A stretch of DNA of 48,884 bases from Novosphingobium album (ex Hu et al. 2023) (lineage in GTDB: Bacteria; Pseudomonadota; Alphaproteobacteria; Sphingomonadales; Sphingomonadaceae): contig NZ_JALHLE010000012.1 in assembly GCF_022832385.1 (NCBI RefSeq), positions 1 through 48,884 on the forward strand, in the 5' to 3' direction. This document shows positions 37,633-47,055 of the stretch, one piece after another (the stretch's first letter is position 1; each line of letters begins with the position of its first letter). A program made the position numbers and the translations under genes. The notes under the pieces are model-generated. The model worked only from the letters and a program-made list of their open reading frames with translations. It made no database searches and was not told the origin of the DNA.

Positions 37633-38022
37633 TTATGCGCCGCTTTGCAAGCGCATCAGAATAGCGAGCGCCCTTGGCGCGTCCCCCTCTGGCACGAACA
37701 CATGATCATGGTGATAAGCGGCGACCATGTTGCACGGAATGCCCACCTCGGCGAGCGCGCCCGAGACCGCGGCTGTCAGGCCCGTTCCGTCGAGCGCCGA
37801 GTGCACTTCCAGCACGATCCGCGCCATCGGCAGCGAGAGGTCGTGAGCTGCCTCCCGCGCAGCATCCAGCGGGAGGATCTGGCTCAGCCCCTCGTCCTCG
37901 TGGAAGGTCGCAAGCGCGTCCTGATGCCATGGGCCGCCGGTGCAGAAGACCCAGGGCTGCGGATCGAGGCGGGGGTTCATCCCCGCGATCATCGCCCCGC
38001 GTCCCTTGACCGGCGTGCCCAT
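37633..38022 (-). CDS. ACT-domain protein
   Basis: A 129-aa protein with two ACT-like halves: PRLDPQPWVFCTG... at the N-terminus and the clear ACT core LDGTGLTAAVSGALAEVGIP, then VFVPEGDAPRALAILMRL, resembling the small aspartokinase-related ACT proteins that bind amino acids. Ligand unknown. ATG 38022 lies 7 bp after the hslU stop, implying the same transcript; the longer open frame overlaps hslU and is not used. Confidence 0.8.
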   Translation of the reverse strand: MGTPVKGRGAMIAGMNPRLDPQPWVFCTGGPWHQDALATFHEDEGLSQILPLDAAREAAHDLSLPMARIVLEVHSALDGTGLTAAVSGALAEVGIPCNMVAAYHHDHVFVPEGDAPRALAILMRLQSGA

Positions 38023-38029
38023 CGCGAAA

Positions 38030-39331
38030 TCAGAGAATGTACTTCGACAGGTCAGCGTTGCCCGCAAGGCCAGCCAGCTTCTCGCGGACATAGGCCTCGT
38101 CGACCGTGACGGTCTCGCCCGTGCGGTCCTCGGCTTCGAAGCTCAATTCCTCGAGCAGCTTTTCCATGACCGTCTGCAAGCGGCGGGCACCGATGTTCTC
38201 GACCGTCTCGTTTACCTGCGCGGCGATCTTGGCCACTTCGCCGATGGCGCCGGGCGTAACGTCGATGGTCACGTTCTCGGTGCCCAGCAGCGCGCGGTAC
38301 TGTTCGACGAGGTTCGCGCGCGTTTCGCTGAGGATGCGCACGAAATCCGCCTCGGTGAGCGCACTCAGTTCCACGCGGATCGGCAGGCGGCCCTGCAGTT
38401 CGGGCAGCATGTCAGAGGGCTTGGCGACGTGGAACGCGCCCGAGGCGATGAACAGCACGTGGTCGGTCTTCATCGGGCCGTACTTGGTGGCGACCGTGGT
38501 GCCCTCGATCAGCGGCAGCAGGTCGCGCTGCACGCCCTCGCGACTGACCGAACCGCCGCGCACATCCGAAACGGCGATCTTGTCGATCTCGTCGAGGAAG
38601 ACGATGCCGTTGATCTCGGCATTGGCCAGCGCGGCGCGGGCGACGTCGTCCTGGTCCATGCGCTTTTCGGATTCCTCCTCGACCAGCTTGTCCCAGGCAT
38701 CGGGCACCCGCATCTTGCGGCGCATGAGCTTCTGGTTGCCGAACGCCTTGCCCATGATGTCTGACAGGTTGATCATGCCGACCGAGCCGCCCATGCCGGG
38801 GATTTCCATCGGCGCGCTGGGTGCGTCCTCCACCTCGATCTCGACCTCGGTGTCGTTCATCGCGTTTTCGGTGATGCGCTGGTGGAAGGCGGCGCGGGTC
38901 GCCTCGGAGGCGCCCTCGCCAACGAGCGCATTCAGCAGGCGGTCCATCGCGGCCTTGCTGGCGGCTTCGCGCACGGACTCGCGGCGGCGGTCCTTTTCCA
39001 GCCGGATCGCTTCCTCGACGAGATCGCGGGCGATCTGCTCGACATCGCGGCCGACATAGCCGACTTCGGTGAACTTGGTGGCTTCCACCTTCACGAAAGG
39101 CGCATCGGCCAGCTTGGCGAGACGGCGGCTGATCTCGGTCTTGCCGCAGCCCGTGGGGCCGATCATCAGGATGTTCTTGGGCGTCACTTCGTCGCGCAGC
39201 TCGAGCGGCAGGCGCTGACGGCGCCAACGGTTACGCAGCGCGACGGCGACGGCCTTCTTGGCCTCGCTCTGGCCGACGATGTGCTCGTCGAGCGCGCGGA
39301 CAATGGCTTTGGGGGTGAGGCTGTCTGTCAT
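38030..39331 (-). CDS. hslU: ATP-dependent protease ATPase subunit HslU
   Basis: A 433-aa AAA+ unfoldase of the HslUV (ClpYQ) protease. Walker [10 protein letters not shown] at 58-66, Walker B FLDEIDK, the I-domain insert (about 110-240), sensor and C-terminal domain ending in SKYIL, the tail that docks into HslV. AGGA four to five bases before the ATG. The gene starts 16 bp after hslV. Unfolds substrates and threads them into the HslV chamber. Confidence 0.98.
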   Translation of the reverse strand: MTDSLTPKAIVRALDEHIVGQSEAKKAVAVALRNRWRRQRLPLELRDEVTPKNILMIGPTGCGKTEISRRLAKLADAPFVKVEATKFTEVGYVGRDVEQIARDLVEEAIRLEKDRRRESVREAASKAAMDRLLNALVGEGASEATRAAFHQRITENAMNDTEVEIEVEDAPSAPMEIPGMGGSVGMINLSDIMGKAFGNQKLMRRKMRVPDAWDKLVEEESEKRMDQDDVARAALANAEINGIVFLDEIDKIAVSDVRGGSVSREGVQRDLLPLIEGTTVATKYGPMKTDHVLFIASGAFHVAKPSDMLPELQGRLPIRVELSALTEADFVRILSETRANLVEQYRALLGTENVTIDVTPGAIGEVAKIAAQVNETVENIGARRLQTVMEKLLEELSFEAEDRTGETVTVDEAYVREKLAGLAGNADLSKYIL

Positions 39332-39347
39332 GGTGTCCTGCGGATAA

Positions 39348-39917
39348 TCAGATGGTCTCGACCGTCACGCGGTCGTTGGTGAAGACGCAGATGTCGGCGG
39401 CAACCTGCATGGCCTTTCGCGCCATCTGCTCGGCGTCTTCCTCGTAGGCATCGAGTGCGCGGGCGGCAGCAAGCGCATAGTTCCCGCCCGAACCGATCGC
39501 GGCGATCCCGCCTTCAGGCTCGAGCACATCGCCATTGCCGGTGAGCACCAGCAACGTCTCCTCATCGGCCACGATCATCAAGGCTTCGAGATTGCGCAGG
39601 TACTTGTCGGTGCGCCAGTCCTTGGCGAGTTCGACCGCTGCACGCATCAGCTGGCCGCGATACTGCTCCAGCTTGCGCTCCAGCCGCTCGAACAGGGTGA
39701 AGGCATCGGCGGTGGCACCGGCGAACCCGGCGATCACCTTGCCGCCCTCACCGATGCGGCGCACCTTGCGCGCATTCGGCTTCATCACCGTGTTGCCCAT
39801 GGAAACCTGCCCGTCACCGGCGATGACGGTCTTGCCGCCCTTCTTCACGCCGATGATGGTCGTACCGTGCCACTGGATCAGGCCGTGGCTCGCCCCGTCA
39901 TTTTGCATGGGCCGCAT
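39348..39917 (-). CDS. hslV: ATP-dependent protease peptidase subunit HslV
   Basis: A 189-aa proteasome-like peptidase. A short propeptide precedes [10 protein letters not shown], so processing should expose the catalytic Thr (T19 from this start). [16 protein letters not shown] and the [14 protein letters not shown] segment are typical. Two starts are possible (39917 or 39908) without a clear RBS for either. Located between bamE and hslU on the same strand. Confidence 0.96.
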   Translation of the reverse strand: MRPMQNDGASHGLIQWHGTTIIGVKKGGKTVIAGDGQVSMGNTVMKPNARKVRRIGEGGKVIAGFAGATADAFTLFERLERKLEQYRGQLMRAAVELAKDWRTDKYLRNLEALMIVADEETLLVLTGNGDVLEPEGGIAAIGSGGNYALAAARALDAYEEDAEQMARKAMQVAADICVFTNDRVTVETI

Positions 39918-39962
39918 ATATGCCGCGCCGGGCCATGTTCAAGCCACGGCGGCGCCAGCAAA

Positions 39963-40454
39963 TCAGCTGCCGTTCGGTCCCGGCCCGCTCGGAGCGGCGC
40001 TGCCGGTGCCGCCAGCCCCCACCGCGCCGATATTGCCGAACAGGTCTTCCAGCAGCGAGCGGTGGCGGCCCAGCGTCGGCGTCTTGTCGCCTTCGGGGCT
40101 GATCCGCGCGACCTGCTCCATGCCGCGCTTGTCGACGGCCACGACATTGCCTGCCGCGTCAAAGCGCACGCGCAGGATCGTCTCGTCCGACGTGCGCGGA
40201 CGGCCGAACGGTGGCGTCCTCACCGTCTGCGAGACGTAGTAATAGTCCTTCTGTCCAAACTGGCTGATGAAGGTCGGTCGGCCGAGCGTCTTTTCCACCG
40301 AAAGACGATTGTCGATGCCCGGCTGGACCGAATCGAGCAGGGTCTGGTCGATCAGGTAGCCACGGTGATCGCGGATCGACGCGCAGCCGGCCGTCAGCGC
40401 CGAAAGCGCCAGAACCAAGCCTGCCGTCCTGATCTTGAGACCAACCTTGCGCAT
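39963..40454 (-). CDS. bamE: Outer membrane protein assembly factor BamE (SmpA/OmlA) lipoprotein
   Basis: A 163-aa lipoprotein. Signal peptide with lipobox LTAGC (C24). The SmpA/OmlA domain spans about 30-115, with VQPGIDNRLSVEKTLGRPT, then YYYVSQTV and LRVRFDAAGNVVAVD, followed by a longer Gly/Pro-rich tail. BamE stabilises the BAM complex that inserts outer-membrane barrels. GGAG seven bases before ATG 40454 fixes the start. Divergent from the bc1-chaperone gene, an arrangement common in alphaproteobacteria. Confidence 0.92.
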   Translation of the reverse strand: MRKVGLKIRTAGLVLALSALTAGCASIRDHRGYLIDQTLLDSVQPGIDNRLSVEKTLGRPTFISQFGQKDYYYVSQTVRTPPFGRPRTSDETILRVRFDAAGNVVAVDKRGMEQVARISPEGDKTPTLGRHRSLLEDLFGNIGAVGAGGTGSAAPSGPGPNGS

Positions 40455-40630
40455 TCTCGTACTCCAAACCCGGCGGATACCGACACTGCCCCGTCGAAAC
40501 ATCGATGCAGGCATTGCAGCGGGTATCCTAGCCCTATATCGCCCATGGCCTTAAGGCCCCGAAAGCGCCCGCGCAATGGGCGTTGGCCCGGATCGATTGA
40601 ATTGCCGCTGAACGAAAGGCTTCTATTCCC

Positions 40631-41158
40631 GTGTCCCTCATCTCACGCATTCTCGGCAAGCGGCCGGATTCCCGCGAAGCGGTACGCCCGCTGTGGCACC
40701 GCGTGGTCGAAATCGCGCGCGAGAAACCCTGGTACGCCGAATGTGGCGTGGCCGATTCCGTTGCGGGCCGCTTCGATGCGATCACTCTGGTGCTGGCGCT
40801 GGTCATGCTCCGGATGGAACGCGACAAGGCTGAAGACGACACGCTGATTGGGCCGTCGGTGCGGCTGACCGAACTCTTCGTGGAGGACATGGACGGCCAG
40901 TTGCGCCAGTCGGGGGTGGGCGATCTCGTCGTCGGCAAGCACATGGGCAAGCTGATGAGCGTTGTCGGCGGCCGCATCGGCGCGCTGAAGGAGGCGCTGC
41001 CGCAGGATGATACAGCCCTGACTGCCGCACTCCAGCGCAACGTCACGCTGATCGAAGGCGCCGACACGGCCCGCCTTGCGGCTGAAGTGCGCCGCCTTCA
41101 CGCACAGATCGGCGCCCTGTCGAACGAGGATCTGCTGGCGGCGAGGATCGCACGGTGA
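40631..41158 (+). CDS. Ubiquinol-cytochrome c chaperone family protein
   Basis: A 175-aa helical protein of the CBP3/UQCC1-like family (WYAECGVADSVAGRFDAITL, then RLTELFVEDMDGQLRQSGVG, then KHMGKLMSVVGGRIGAL), related to the mitochondrial assembly factor for cytochrome bc1. Probably assists cytochrome b/bc1 biogenesis. The start is GTG with AAAGG about eleven bases upstream. Its stop overlaps the next gene's GTG, so translation is coupled. Confidence 0.9.
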   Translation: MSLISRILGKRPDSREAVRPLWHRVVEIAREKPWYAECGVADSVAGRFDAITLVLALVMLRMERDKAEDDTLIGPSVRLTELFVEDMDGQLRQSGVGDLVVGKHMGKLMSVVGGRIGALKEALPQDDTALTAALQRNVTLIEGADTARLAAEVRRLHAQIGALSNEDLLAARIAR

Positions 41159-41673
41159 GCACCCCTGAATTATCGCGCGTGTTCGACGTGCGACAGGTCG
41201 AGGGCAAAGCCGCCCGTATCGAAGCAAACGAGGCCGAACGCCAGGCGCTCGCAGAGCGCTTTACGCTGGTTCGGGTGGACAGCCTTGTTGCCGATCTGGA
41301 ACTGCATCGGAACGACCGCACCGTGGAGGCGCACGGGCGGCTGAAGGCTGAATTCGTGCAGTCCTGCGCCGTGTCGGGGGAGGACCTGCCCGTCTCCGCC
41401 GACGAGCCGCTCTACTTCCGTTTCGTGCCGGAAATGACCGGATACCAGCCCGATGAGGAAATCGAACTCACCGCCGACGATTGCGACGAGGTCGAATATT
41501 CCGGCTCCCACTTCGATCTGGGCGAGGCTGTCGCGCAAAGTCTGGGGCTGGTCATCGATCCCTATCTCACCGGCCCGCAGGCCGATGCCGCACGCAAGGC
41601 CGCCGGGATCGGCACGCCCGAGGATCAGGGCCCCTTCGCGGCGCTCAAGGGATTGAAGCTGGGGAAGGACTAG
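41155..41673 (+). CDS. DUF177 (YceD-like) protein
   Basis: A 172-aa YceD/DUF177 protein: ELHRNDRTVEAHGRLKAEFV, QSCAVSGEDLP, and the acidic VEYSGSHFDLGEAVAQSLGL, then IDPY segment. The family is linked to 23S rRNA/ribosome accumulation and usually sits next to rpmF, which is not present here. GTG start overlaps the upstream stop by 4 bp. Confidence 0.9.
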   Translation: MSTPELSRVFDVRQVEGKAARIEANEAERQALAERFTLVRVDSLVADLELHRNDRTVEAHGRLKAEFVQSCAVSGEDLPVSADEPLYFRFVPEMTGYQPDEEIELTADDCDEVEYSGSHFDLGEAVAQSLGLVIDPYLTGPQADAARKAAGIGTPEDQGPFAALKGLKLGKD

Positions 41674-41694
41674 GCCTTCCCCGGATATTCCGGC

Positions 41695-42270
41695 TCAGAA
41701 CGGGATATCGTCGTCCAGATCGTCGCCGAAGCCGCCGCTGCCGCCCGAGGAACCGCCGGTGCGCCCCCAGTCATCGCCACCGCCGGACGAACCGCCCGAA
41801 CGGCCCCAGTCGCCACCGCCACCCGAACGGCCGCCGCCACTGCTGCCACCGAAGCCGCCACCCGAGGAACCGCCCTCATTCCAGCCACCGCCACCGCGCT
41901 GGCCGCCACCGCCGCCCGGCGCACCGTCGAGCATGGTCAGCACGCCGCCCATGCCGCCCACCGAAATCTCTGTGGTGTAGCGGTCATTGCCGCTCTGGTC
42001 CTGCCACTTGCGGGTGCGGAGCTGGCCTTCGATGTAGACCTTCGAGCCCTTGCGCAGGAAGCGTTCGGCAACCCCGACGAGGCCATCCGACTGGAGCACC
42101 ACGCTGTGCCATTCGGTGCGTTCCTTGCGCTCGCCGGTGGCGCGGTCCTTCCAGCTTTCCGAAGTGGCAATGCGCAGGTTGGCGATGCGTCCGCCGTTCT
42201 GGAACGACTTCACCTCGGGATCGGCCCCGAGGTTGCCGATGAGAATGACCTTGTTGACGCTGCCTGCCAT
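41695..42270 (-). CDS. ssb: Single-stranded DNA-binding protein
   Basis: A 191-aa SSB. OB-fold in residues 1-110 ([20 protein letters not shown], then [20 protein letters not shown]), then a Gly/Ser-rich low-complexity linker (about 120-180) and the acidic tip DDDIPF that recruits partner proteins. Binds and protects ssDNA in replication, recombination and repair. No LexA box was found upstream. Convergent with the DUF177 gene. Confidence 0.98.
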   Translation of the reverse strand: MAGSVNKVILIGNLGADPEVKSFQNGGRIANLRIATSESWKDRATGERKERTEWHSVVLQSDGLVGVAERFLRKGSKVYIEGQLRTRKWQDQSGNDRYTTEISVGGMGGVLTMLDGAPGGGGGQRGGGGWNEGGSSGGGFGGSSGGGRSGGGGDWGRSGGSSGGGDDWGRTGGSSGGSGGFGDDLDDDIPF

Positions 42271-42378
42271 GATGGAATCGCTTTCCTCTCGAATTCAGGC
42301 AGAGGGGTTAGCGAACGACAGGGCTTCCTGCCAACCATCGACAGGACTGTTTTCCCCGCTTCCCAAAGCGGGAGAGGG

Positions 42379-42621
42379 TCATCTGCCGATGATGCGGTCA
42401 AAAAGGCTTCTGCCCCGTCGGGAAGGCGGCGTCTGCCCCGTGACGCGAAACAGGTAGTTCGCTAGCTGCACGGCCTGATTCTTGTCCATCAGCACCAGCT
42501 GCGTGTGCACATCATCAGGTGTGTGCGGCGGCGGCTTCTGCACTGTCTCGAGCTTGAGCGCCAACCGGGGGCCAAGGTCCTGCGACGTCCAACCCACAAG
42601 TGCACCGGAACCCCTCTCCAT
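42379..42621 (-). CDS. Small conserved hypothetical protein (80 aa)
   Basis: An 80-aa cytoplasmic protein with the distinctive block TPDDVHTQLVLMDKNQAVQL, then ANYLFRVTGQTPP, and a basic tail. The regular amphipathic helix and good codon bias suggest a real gene; it resembles a small protein conserved in sphingomonads, function unknown. GGTGG about seven bases before ATG 42621. Upstream of ssb on the same strand (108-bp gap). Confidence 0.65.
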   Translation of the reverse strand: MERGSGALVGWTSQDLGPRLALKLETVQKPPPHTPDDVHTQLVLMDKNQAVQLANYLFRVTGQTPPSRRGRSLFDRIIGR

Positions 42622-42807
42622 AGGCTGCCACCCCGCGATAGTTCCCCAACAGGGCTATACGGCTCGGGGACAGATTACAATTTTGTTATTCAGCCTGTCC
42701 TGAAGTGGGCCGGGCCATGTGCCCGAAGCATGGGTCCTTCGGGCAGAAGCACACGGTGCCTCGCGGCCTCGCTTCCAGACGGCAGGCGCGCCTGTCCTGC
42801 ACAGCCG

Positions 42808-44652
42808 TCAAAGCCCGGCAGCTACCGCGATCCAGTACGTCGCGCCCGCCGCCACATAAGCAAGGCCAAACAGGTAGGCGAGCATGAACGCCGGCCATTT
42901 CCAGCCGTTGGTCTCGCGCCGGGTCACGGCGATGGTCGACATGCACTGCGGCGCGAAGACGAACCACGCGAGGAACGCCAGCGCCATCGGCAGGGTCCAG
43001 CGGCTCTTGAGCTGATCGCCGAGTTCGGCGGCCTGCTGGTCCTCGTTGTCACCCGCATCGACGGCATAGGTCGTCGCCAGCGAGGAAACCGCCACCTCGC
43101 GCGCGGCCATCGCGGGGATCAGCGCCAGCGCCATGTCGCGGTTGAAGCCGATCGGTTCGACCACCACGGCAAGGCCATTGGCGAGCCTGCCTGCGATCGA
43201 GACATCGACCTGGCTCTCGCCGGGCTTCGCCTGCGGGAAATTGAGCAGGATCCACAGCACCACGGTGACGGTGAAGATGATCGTGCCCGCGCGGCGCAGG
43301 AAGATCCACGCGCGCTGCCACAGGCCAATTGCCATGTCCTTGAGGCGCGGCAACTGGTACTTGGGCAGTTCCATGATGAAGCCCGAAGCCTCGCCCTTCG
43401 TCACCGAACGGCGCAGCACCAGCGCAACCAGCATCGCCCCCAGCACGCCCGCAACATAGAGCGCGAGGAGCACCAGCCCCTGCAGCCCAACGCCGCCACC
43501 GACGTTGGTATTGGGAATGAAGGCGGCGATGATCACCGCATAGACCGGCAGGCGCGCCGAGCAGGTCATCATCGGCGCGATCAGGATCGTCGTCAGCCGG
43601 TCCTTGGGATCGGTGATCGAGCGCGTCGCCATGATGCCGGGAATGGCGCAGGCAAAGCTGGAGAGCAGCGGAATGAAACTGCGCCCGGACAGGCCGACAT
43701 GCGCCATCATCCGGTCCATCAGGAACGCGGCCCGGGCCATGTAGCCCGAAGCTTCCATCGCCAGGATGAAGGCAAACAGGATCACGATCTGCGGCAGGAA
43801 CACGACGACCGAGCCGACGCCGGATATCACGCCCTCGGTAATCAGGTCGCGCAGCAGACCGTCCGGCATCAATGCACGCACCGTATCGTGCAGCCAGCTC
43901 ACACCCGCGTCGAGTGCGTCAGCGAACGGCGTCGCCCACGCGAAAACCGCCTGGAACACCACGAACAGCAGTGCCAGCAGGATCACCGGCCCCAGCCAGG
44001 GGTTGAGCAGCATTCGGTCAAGCCGGGCGTGCAGGCGGTGGCGCTTCGATTCGGACAGGATCGCTGCATCCGCCATGGCGTGGGCGGCAACGCGCCGTTC
44101 GGTCTGCGTGAGATTGGTCAGGCCCGGCCCGGGATGGCGCGCCTCGGCCGAAGCGATTGCCTCGCCCAGTTCGGTCAGTCCGCGCCGCCGCACGGCGACG
44201 GTCGGGACCACCCGAACGCCCAGCTCTTCCTGCAGGACGGCGGGATCGAGCACCAGCCCATCACGCTCGGCCAGATCGACCATGTTGAGCGCGACGACCG
44301 CGGGCTTGCCCAGCGCCAGCACTTCCTGCGCGAAAACGAGATGCTGTTCGAGGTTGGAGGCATCGAGCACCACTATCAGCACATCTGGCGCGGCTTCGCC
44401 CGGGAAGTGGCCGCTGATGACCTTGGACGTGACTTCCTCGTCCGGACTGGTGGGATCGAGACCGTAGGCGCCCGGCAAGTCGGTCATCTCGACCGGCTCG
44501 CCAGTGGGCAGAATGAGCCGGCCGGACTTGCGCTCGACCGTGACGCCAGGATAGTTCGCGATCTTCTGGCGCGCGCCGGTCAGCGCGTTGAACAGCGCGC
44601 TCTTGCCCGCATTGGGGTTCCCAACCAGGGCAACTTTACGAGGACGGCTCAA
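42808..44652 (-). CDS. feoB: Ferrous iron transporter FeoB
   Basis: A 614-aa inner-membrane Fe(II) transporter. N-terminal G domain: G1 GNPNAGKS (11-18), G3 DLPGAYGL, G4 NMVD. About eight to ten membrane segments follow from residue 210, with the Gate repeats (PLLSSFACAIPGIMATR and FAPQCMSTIAVTRRE) containing the conserved cysteines. Shorter than the E. coli protein but usual for alphaproteobacteria. The start overlaps the feoA stop by 4 bp (ATGA). Expected to be derepressed by iron limitation through the Fur-like site upstream of feoA. Confidence 0.96.
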   Translation of the reverse strand: MSRPRKVALVGNPNAGKSALFNALTGARQKIANYPGVTVERKSGRLILPTGEPVEMTDLPGAYGLDPTSPDEEVTSKVISGHFPGEAAPDVLIVVLDASNLEQHLVFAQEVLALGKPAVVALNMVDLAERDGLVLDPAVLQEELGVRVVPTVAVRRRGLTELGEAIASAEARHPGPGLTNLTQTERRVAAHAMADAAILSESKRHRLHARLDRMLLNPWLGPVILLALLFVVFQAVFAWATPFADALDAGVSWLHDTVRALMPDGLLRDLITEGVISGVGSVVVFLPQIVILFAFILAMEASGYMARAAFLMDRMMAHVGLSGRSFIPLLSSFACAIPGIMATRSITDPKDRLTTILIAPMMTCSARLPVYAVIIAAFIPNTNVGGGVGLQGLVLLALYVAGVLGAMLVALVLRRSVTKGEASGFIMELPKYQLPRLKDMAIGLWQRAWIFLRRAGTIIFTVTVVLWILLNFPQAKPGESQVDVSIAGRLANGLAVVVEPIGFNRDMALALIPAMAAREVAVSSLATTYAVDAGDNEDQQAAELGDQLKSRWTLPMALAFLAWFVFAPQCMSTIAVTRRETNGWKWPAFMLAYLFGLAYVAAGATYWIAVAAGL

Positions 44653-44903
44653 ATGCTGGCCCTCTCGAGAAGCTCCACATTCATAGCCACCGCATGGGCC
44701 CGGCGCACAGCGACCGTCATGCGCCCCACCGTGATCGCGATCGGGTCACGACCGCCCAGAATGCCGCGATGAGCGACAGCGACACGCGCCCCTTCCTCAA
44801 GCCCGAGCGCACGCAGGCGGCGTGCTTCCTCCGGCACCAGCGCCGGCCAGTTCACCGCCACGATTCGGGCCGTCTCACCGATGGGAAGCAAGTCGAGTGT
44901 CAT
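44649..44903 (-). CDS. feoA: Ferrous iron transport protein FeoA
   Basis: An 84-aa SH3-like FeoA domain protein (MTLDLLPIGETARIVAV, LRALGLEEGARVAVAHRG, ITVGRMTVAVRRAHAVAM). Small cytoplasmic partner of FeoB. ATG 44903 gives the canonical N-terminus; twelve upstream codons in the open frame are not typical of the family and would run toward the operator. Stop overlaps feoB start. Confidence 0.92.
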   Translation of the reverse strand: MTLDLLPIGETARIVAVNWPALVPEEARRLRALGLEEGARVAVAHRGILGGRDPIAITVGRMTVAVRRAHAVAMNVELLERASI

Positions 44904-44923
44904 GAATGCCGGGCTGCCAGAAA

Positions 44924-44950
44924 TTGCGACCAATTGCAACTGGTTCGCAA
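44924..44950 (-). promoter_or_regulatory. Fur-box-like operator upstream of feoAB
   Basis: TTGCAACT-G-GTTCGCAA (44934-44950) is an 8-1-8 inverted repeat of the alphaproteobacterial Fur type, with a further half-site TTGCGACC (44924-44931) alongside it. It lies 21-47 bp before feoA, where iron-Fur repression is expected. Confidence 0.6.
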
Positions 44951-45038
44951 TAACTTCGGGGACCTGTCATTGTCCCGGATCAATTTGCGCGATCGCCGTG
45001 ACGAAACCCGGAGTTTCAGGCCTTACCGGAAACGGGCC

Positions 45039-45692
45039 TCAATGCGCCGGGTAACGCATCCGTCCCAGCAGCCGCGTCACGCTGAAGCGCTCCTCCGGCT
45101 TGCGCAGAAACTGCCCTTTCGCCTTCTCGAAACGCATGATGCCTTCGATCCGGCGATCAAGGAAGGCGCGGGTCTCGGCCTTGTCCTCACTGGTGTCACG
45201 GGCAAAGACCTGCAACGTGGCGGCATAGATCCCTGCAAGGATCGCGCGCTTGGTGTAGTGGTTGTAGTCCGTCGCGGTATCGCCCGCGAGCCGCCACATC
45301 CTGTCCGCGCTGCGCCAGCCCAGCTTCGCGGCCGTTGCCACATTGCGCGGCATGGCCATGATCGCCAGCGCGCGCGTCAGCGCCTCCTCACGCCCGGTCG
45401 CCGCGTCGAGCCGGGCCATCACCAGACGCCGAATGCGTTCGCGAATCGGCAGGTTCGACAGCGTCGCGGCCGGAACCGTTTCCACCATGCGCGCATCGAC
45501 ATGACCGATCCACGCCTCGATCATGGCCATCTGCCCGTCCCGAAAGGCGAATGCGGCAAGGTCCGGGTCGATACCAGCCATGTCGGCAGCATGCTCGATG
45601 GCCTGCATGGTCCATCCGTCGAAAGCGGCGGCATCGGCAATCGCCGGAGCCAGTTGTGCCCGCAGGGCATCAAGCGTCGTGGGGTCTTCCAT
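45039..45692 (-). CDS. COQ9 family protein
   Basis: A 217-aa COQ9-type protein with a TetR-like N-terminal helical part and the conserved C-terminal block DRMWRLAGDTATDYNHYTKR, then AILAGIYAATL. COQ9 binds lipid/ubiquinone intermediates and assists COQ7 hydroxylation in ubiquinone synthesis. It follows the ankyrin gene by 13 bp on the same strand. Confidence 0.93.
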   Translation of the reverse strand: MEDPTTLDALRAQLAPAIADAAAFDGWTMQAIEHAADMAGIDPDLAAFAFRDGQMAMIEAWIGHVDARMVETVPAATLSNLPIRERIRRLVMARLDAATGREEALTRALAIMAMPRNVATAAKLGWRSADRMWRLAGDTATDYNHYTKRAILAGIYAATLQVFARDTSEDKAETRAFLDRRIEGIMRFEKAKGQFLRKPEERFSVTRLLGRMRYPAH

Positions 45693-45705
45693 GATCCGTC
45701 AGCCT

Positions 45706-46350
45706 TCAGAAAACCGGGCCGTAGACCGGCTTTGAGGATTTCGACGCGCCCTTCTTGGCGTAAGTCTCGATCGTAGCGGTGAGACTGTTCCCCTCACCTT
45801 CCAGCTTCGCATAATCGCGCGCGCTGCGGCCGGAGTTGTCGGCTGCATCCGGGTCCGCCCCCGCCTGCAGCAGCGCCTGCATCAACTGCTTGTCCTTGCG
45901 GTGGACTGCGGAAATCAGCGGCGTCTCGCCGGCATCGTTGGACACGTCGGTGCGCGCGCCATGCTCGACGAGGAACTCCGCACCTTCGCGCCAGCCAAGG
46001 TTGACCGCCAGTTGCAGCGGCGTGAGCCCATGATCATCGCCCTGGTTCACATTGGCGCCCTTTCCAGCGAGATAGCTCAGCCAGGTCAGGTCACGCCGCT
46101 GGGTCACGATGTGCAGCGCCGTCTCGCCGGTGGAGACATCGCGCGCGTTGACGAGCGACCCCGAGTCCATGAGCGCCTGCTCGACCTTGTCGCCCTCTTT
46201 CTTCTTCACTGCTTCGAGGAACTTGTATCCATCCGAAAAGTCCGCCCATGCGGGAGCGGGCATCATCAGGCCCATGGCCAATACGGGAACGGCGGCTCTC
46301 AGGACCGCCCGGGAAAGGGACATCCTGCTTGCGGTCTTACGCTTCGACAC
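45706..46350 (-). CDS. Exported ankyrin-repeat protein
   Basis: A 214-aa protein. From GTG 46350 (GGAGG about nine bases upstream) the signal peptide is MSKRKTASRMSLSR plus a hydrophobic core ending AWA; ATG 46323 is an alternative. Three to four ankyrin repeats follow: GETALHIVTQRRDLTWLSYL, HGLTPLQLAVNLGWREGAEF, GETPLISAVHRKDKQLMQAL, and a partial fourth (NSGRSARDYAKLE). Periplasmic scaffold of unknown partner. Upstream of the COQ9 gene in a probable operon and divergent from the SCO gene. Confidence 0.88.
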   Translation of the reverse strand: MSKRKTASRMSLSRAVLRAAVPVLAMGLMMPAPAWADFSDGYKFLEAVKKKEGDKVEQALMDSGSLVNARDVSTGETALHIVTQRRDLTWLSYLAGKGANVNQGDDHGLTPLQLAVNLGWREGAEFLVEHGARTDVSNDAGETPLISAVHRKDKQLMQALLQAGADPDAADNSGRSARDYAKLEGEGNSLTATIETYAKKGASKSSKPVYGPVF

Positions 46351-46428
46351 GTTGAAATTCCTCCGGACTCTTCTCAATCGCAGGACACGCCCGCCAACCG
46401 CGCCTTGCATAGGCGCGTTTAGCAGAGC

Positions 46429-47055
46429 ATGAACCGGCACGCCATGACCTACCGAAAATCCCGGTTCGCCCGAATCCCCTTTGCCCTGGCCGCTTGTCTG
46501 GCCCTGTCCATGCCCCTCGCTGCCTGCCAGCAGCAGCAGACCGAGCAGCCGCCGCTCGAAGGCGCGGCGATCGGCGGCCCGTTCACGCTGGTCAACAAGA
46601 ACGGCAAGACCGTCACCTGGGCCCAGTTCAAGGGCGAATGGCGGATCGTCTATTTCGGCTACACCTTTTGCCCCGATGCCTGCCCGCTGGACGTTCAGGC
46701 GATGATGCGCGGCTTCAATCTCTTCACCAAGGCGCATCCCGATCTGGCAGCCAAGGTGCAGCCGATCTTCATTTCGATCGACCCGGCGCGCGACACGCCC
46801 GAGGTCGTCGGCGAATGGACCGGCGCCTTCGGCCCGCGCCTGATGGGCCTGACCGGCACGCCCAAGCAGGTAAACAAGGCCGCCGATGCCTTCGCCGTCT
46901 ATCACAAGCGCGGCGCGGATACCGCCGGCGGCTACCTGATGGACCACAGCCGCATCAGCTACCTGATGGACCCCGACGGCAAGCCGATCGCCATGCTGCC
47001 CACCGACAAGGGCCCCGACGCCGTCGCCGCCGAACTGGCGAAATGGGTGCAGTGA
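46429..47055 (+). CDS. SCO1/SenC family copper chaperone lipoprotein
   Basis: A 208-aa membrane-anchored thioredoxin-fold protein that delivers copper to the CuA site of cytochrome c oxidase. Signal peptide with lipobox LAAC (C33), the redox/copper motif C81-x3-C85 in TFCPDACP, and copper-ligand H173 in MDHS. ATG 46429 or 46444 are both possible. The following gene's GTG overlaps its stop. All key ligands are present. Confidence 0.93.
   Translation: MNRHAMTYRKSRFARIPFALAACLALSMPLAACQQQQTEQPPLEGAAIGGPFTLVNKNGKTVTWAQFKGEWRIVYFGYTFCPDACPLDVQAMMRGFNLFTKAHPDLAAKVQPIFISIDPARDTPEVVGEWTGAFGPRLMGLTGTPKQVNKAADAFAVYHKRGADTAGGYLMDHSRISYLMDPDGKPIAMLPTDKGPDAVAAELAKWVQ

Noticed and set aside
41700..41930. 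Low-complexity Gly/Ser repeats as a repeat array or CRISPR-like structure
   Set aside because: This is the normal disordered linker of SSB; there are no regular spacers.
42270..42340. LexA box upstream of ssb
   Set aside because: One GTTC is present but no second at the required seven-base spacing.
42505..44772. Long plus-strand open frame across feoB (755 codons)
   Set aside because: Antisense shadow of feoB rich in His/Arg/Gln, typical of reversed GC-rich membrane-protein genes.
46351..46947. Upstream extension of the ankyrin gene over the SCO gene
   Set aside because: It overlaps the SCO gene antisense; a strong RBS precedes GTG 46350 with a proper signal peptide.
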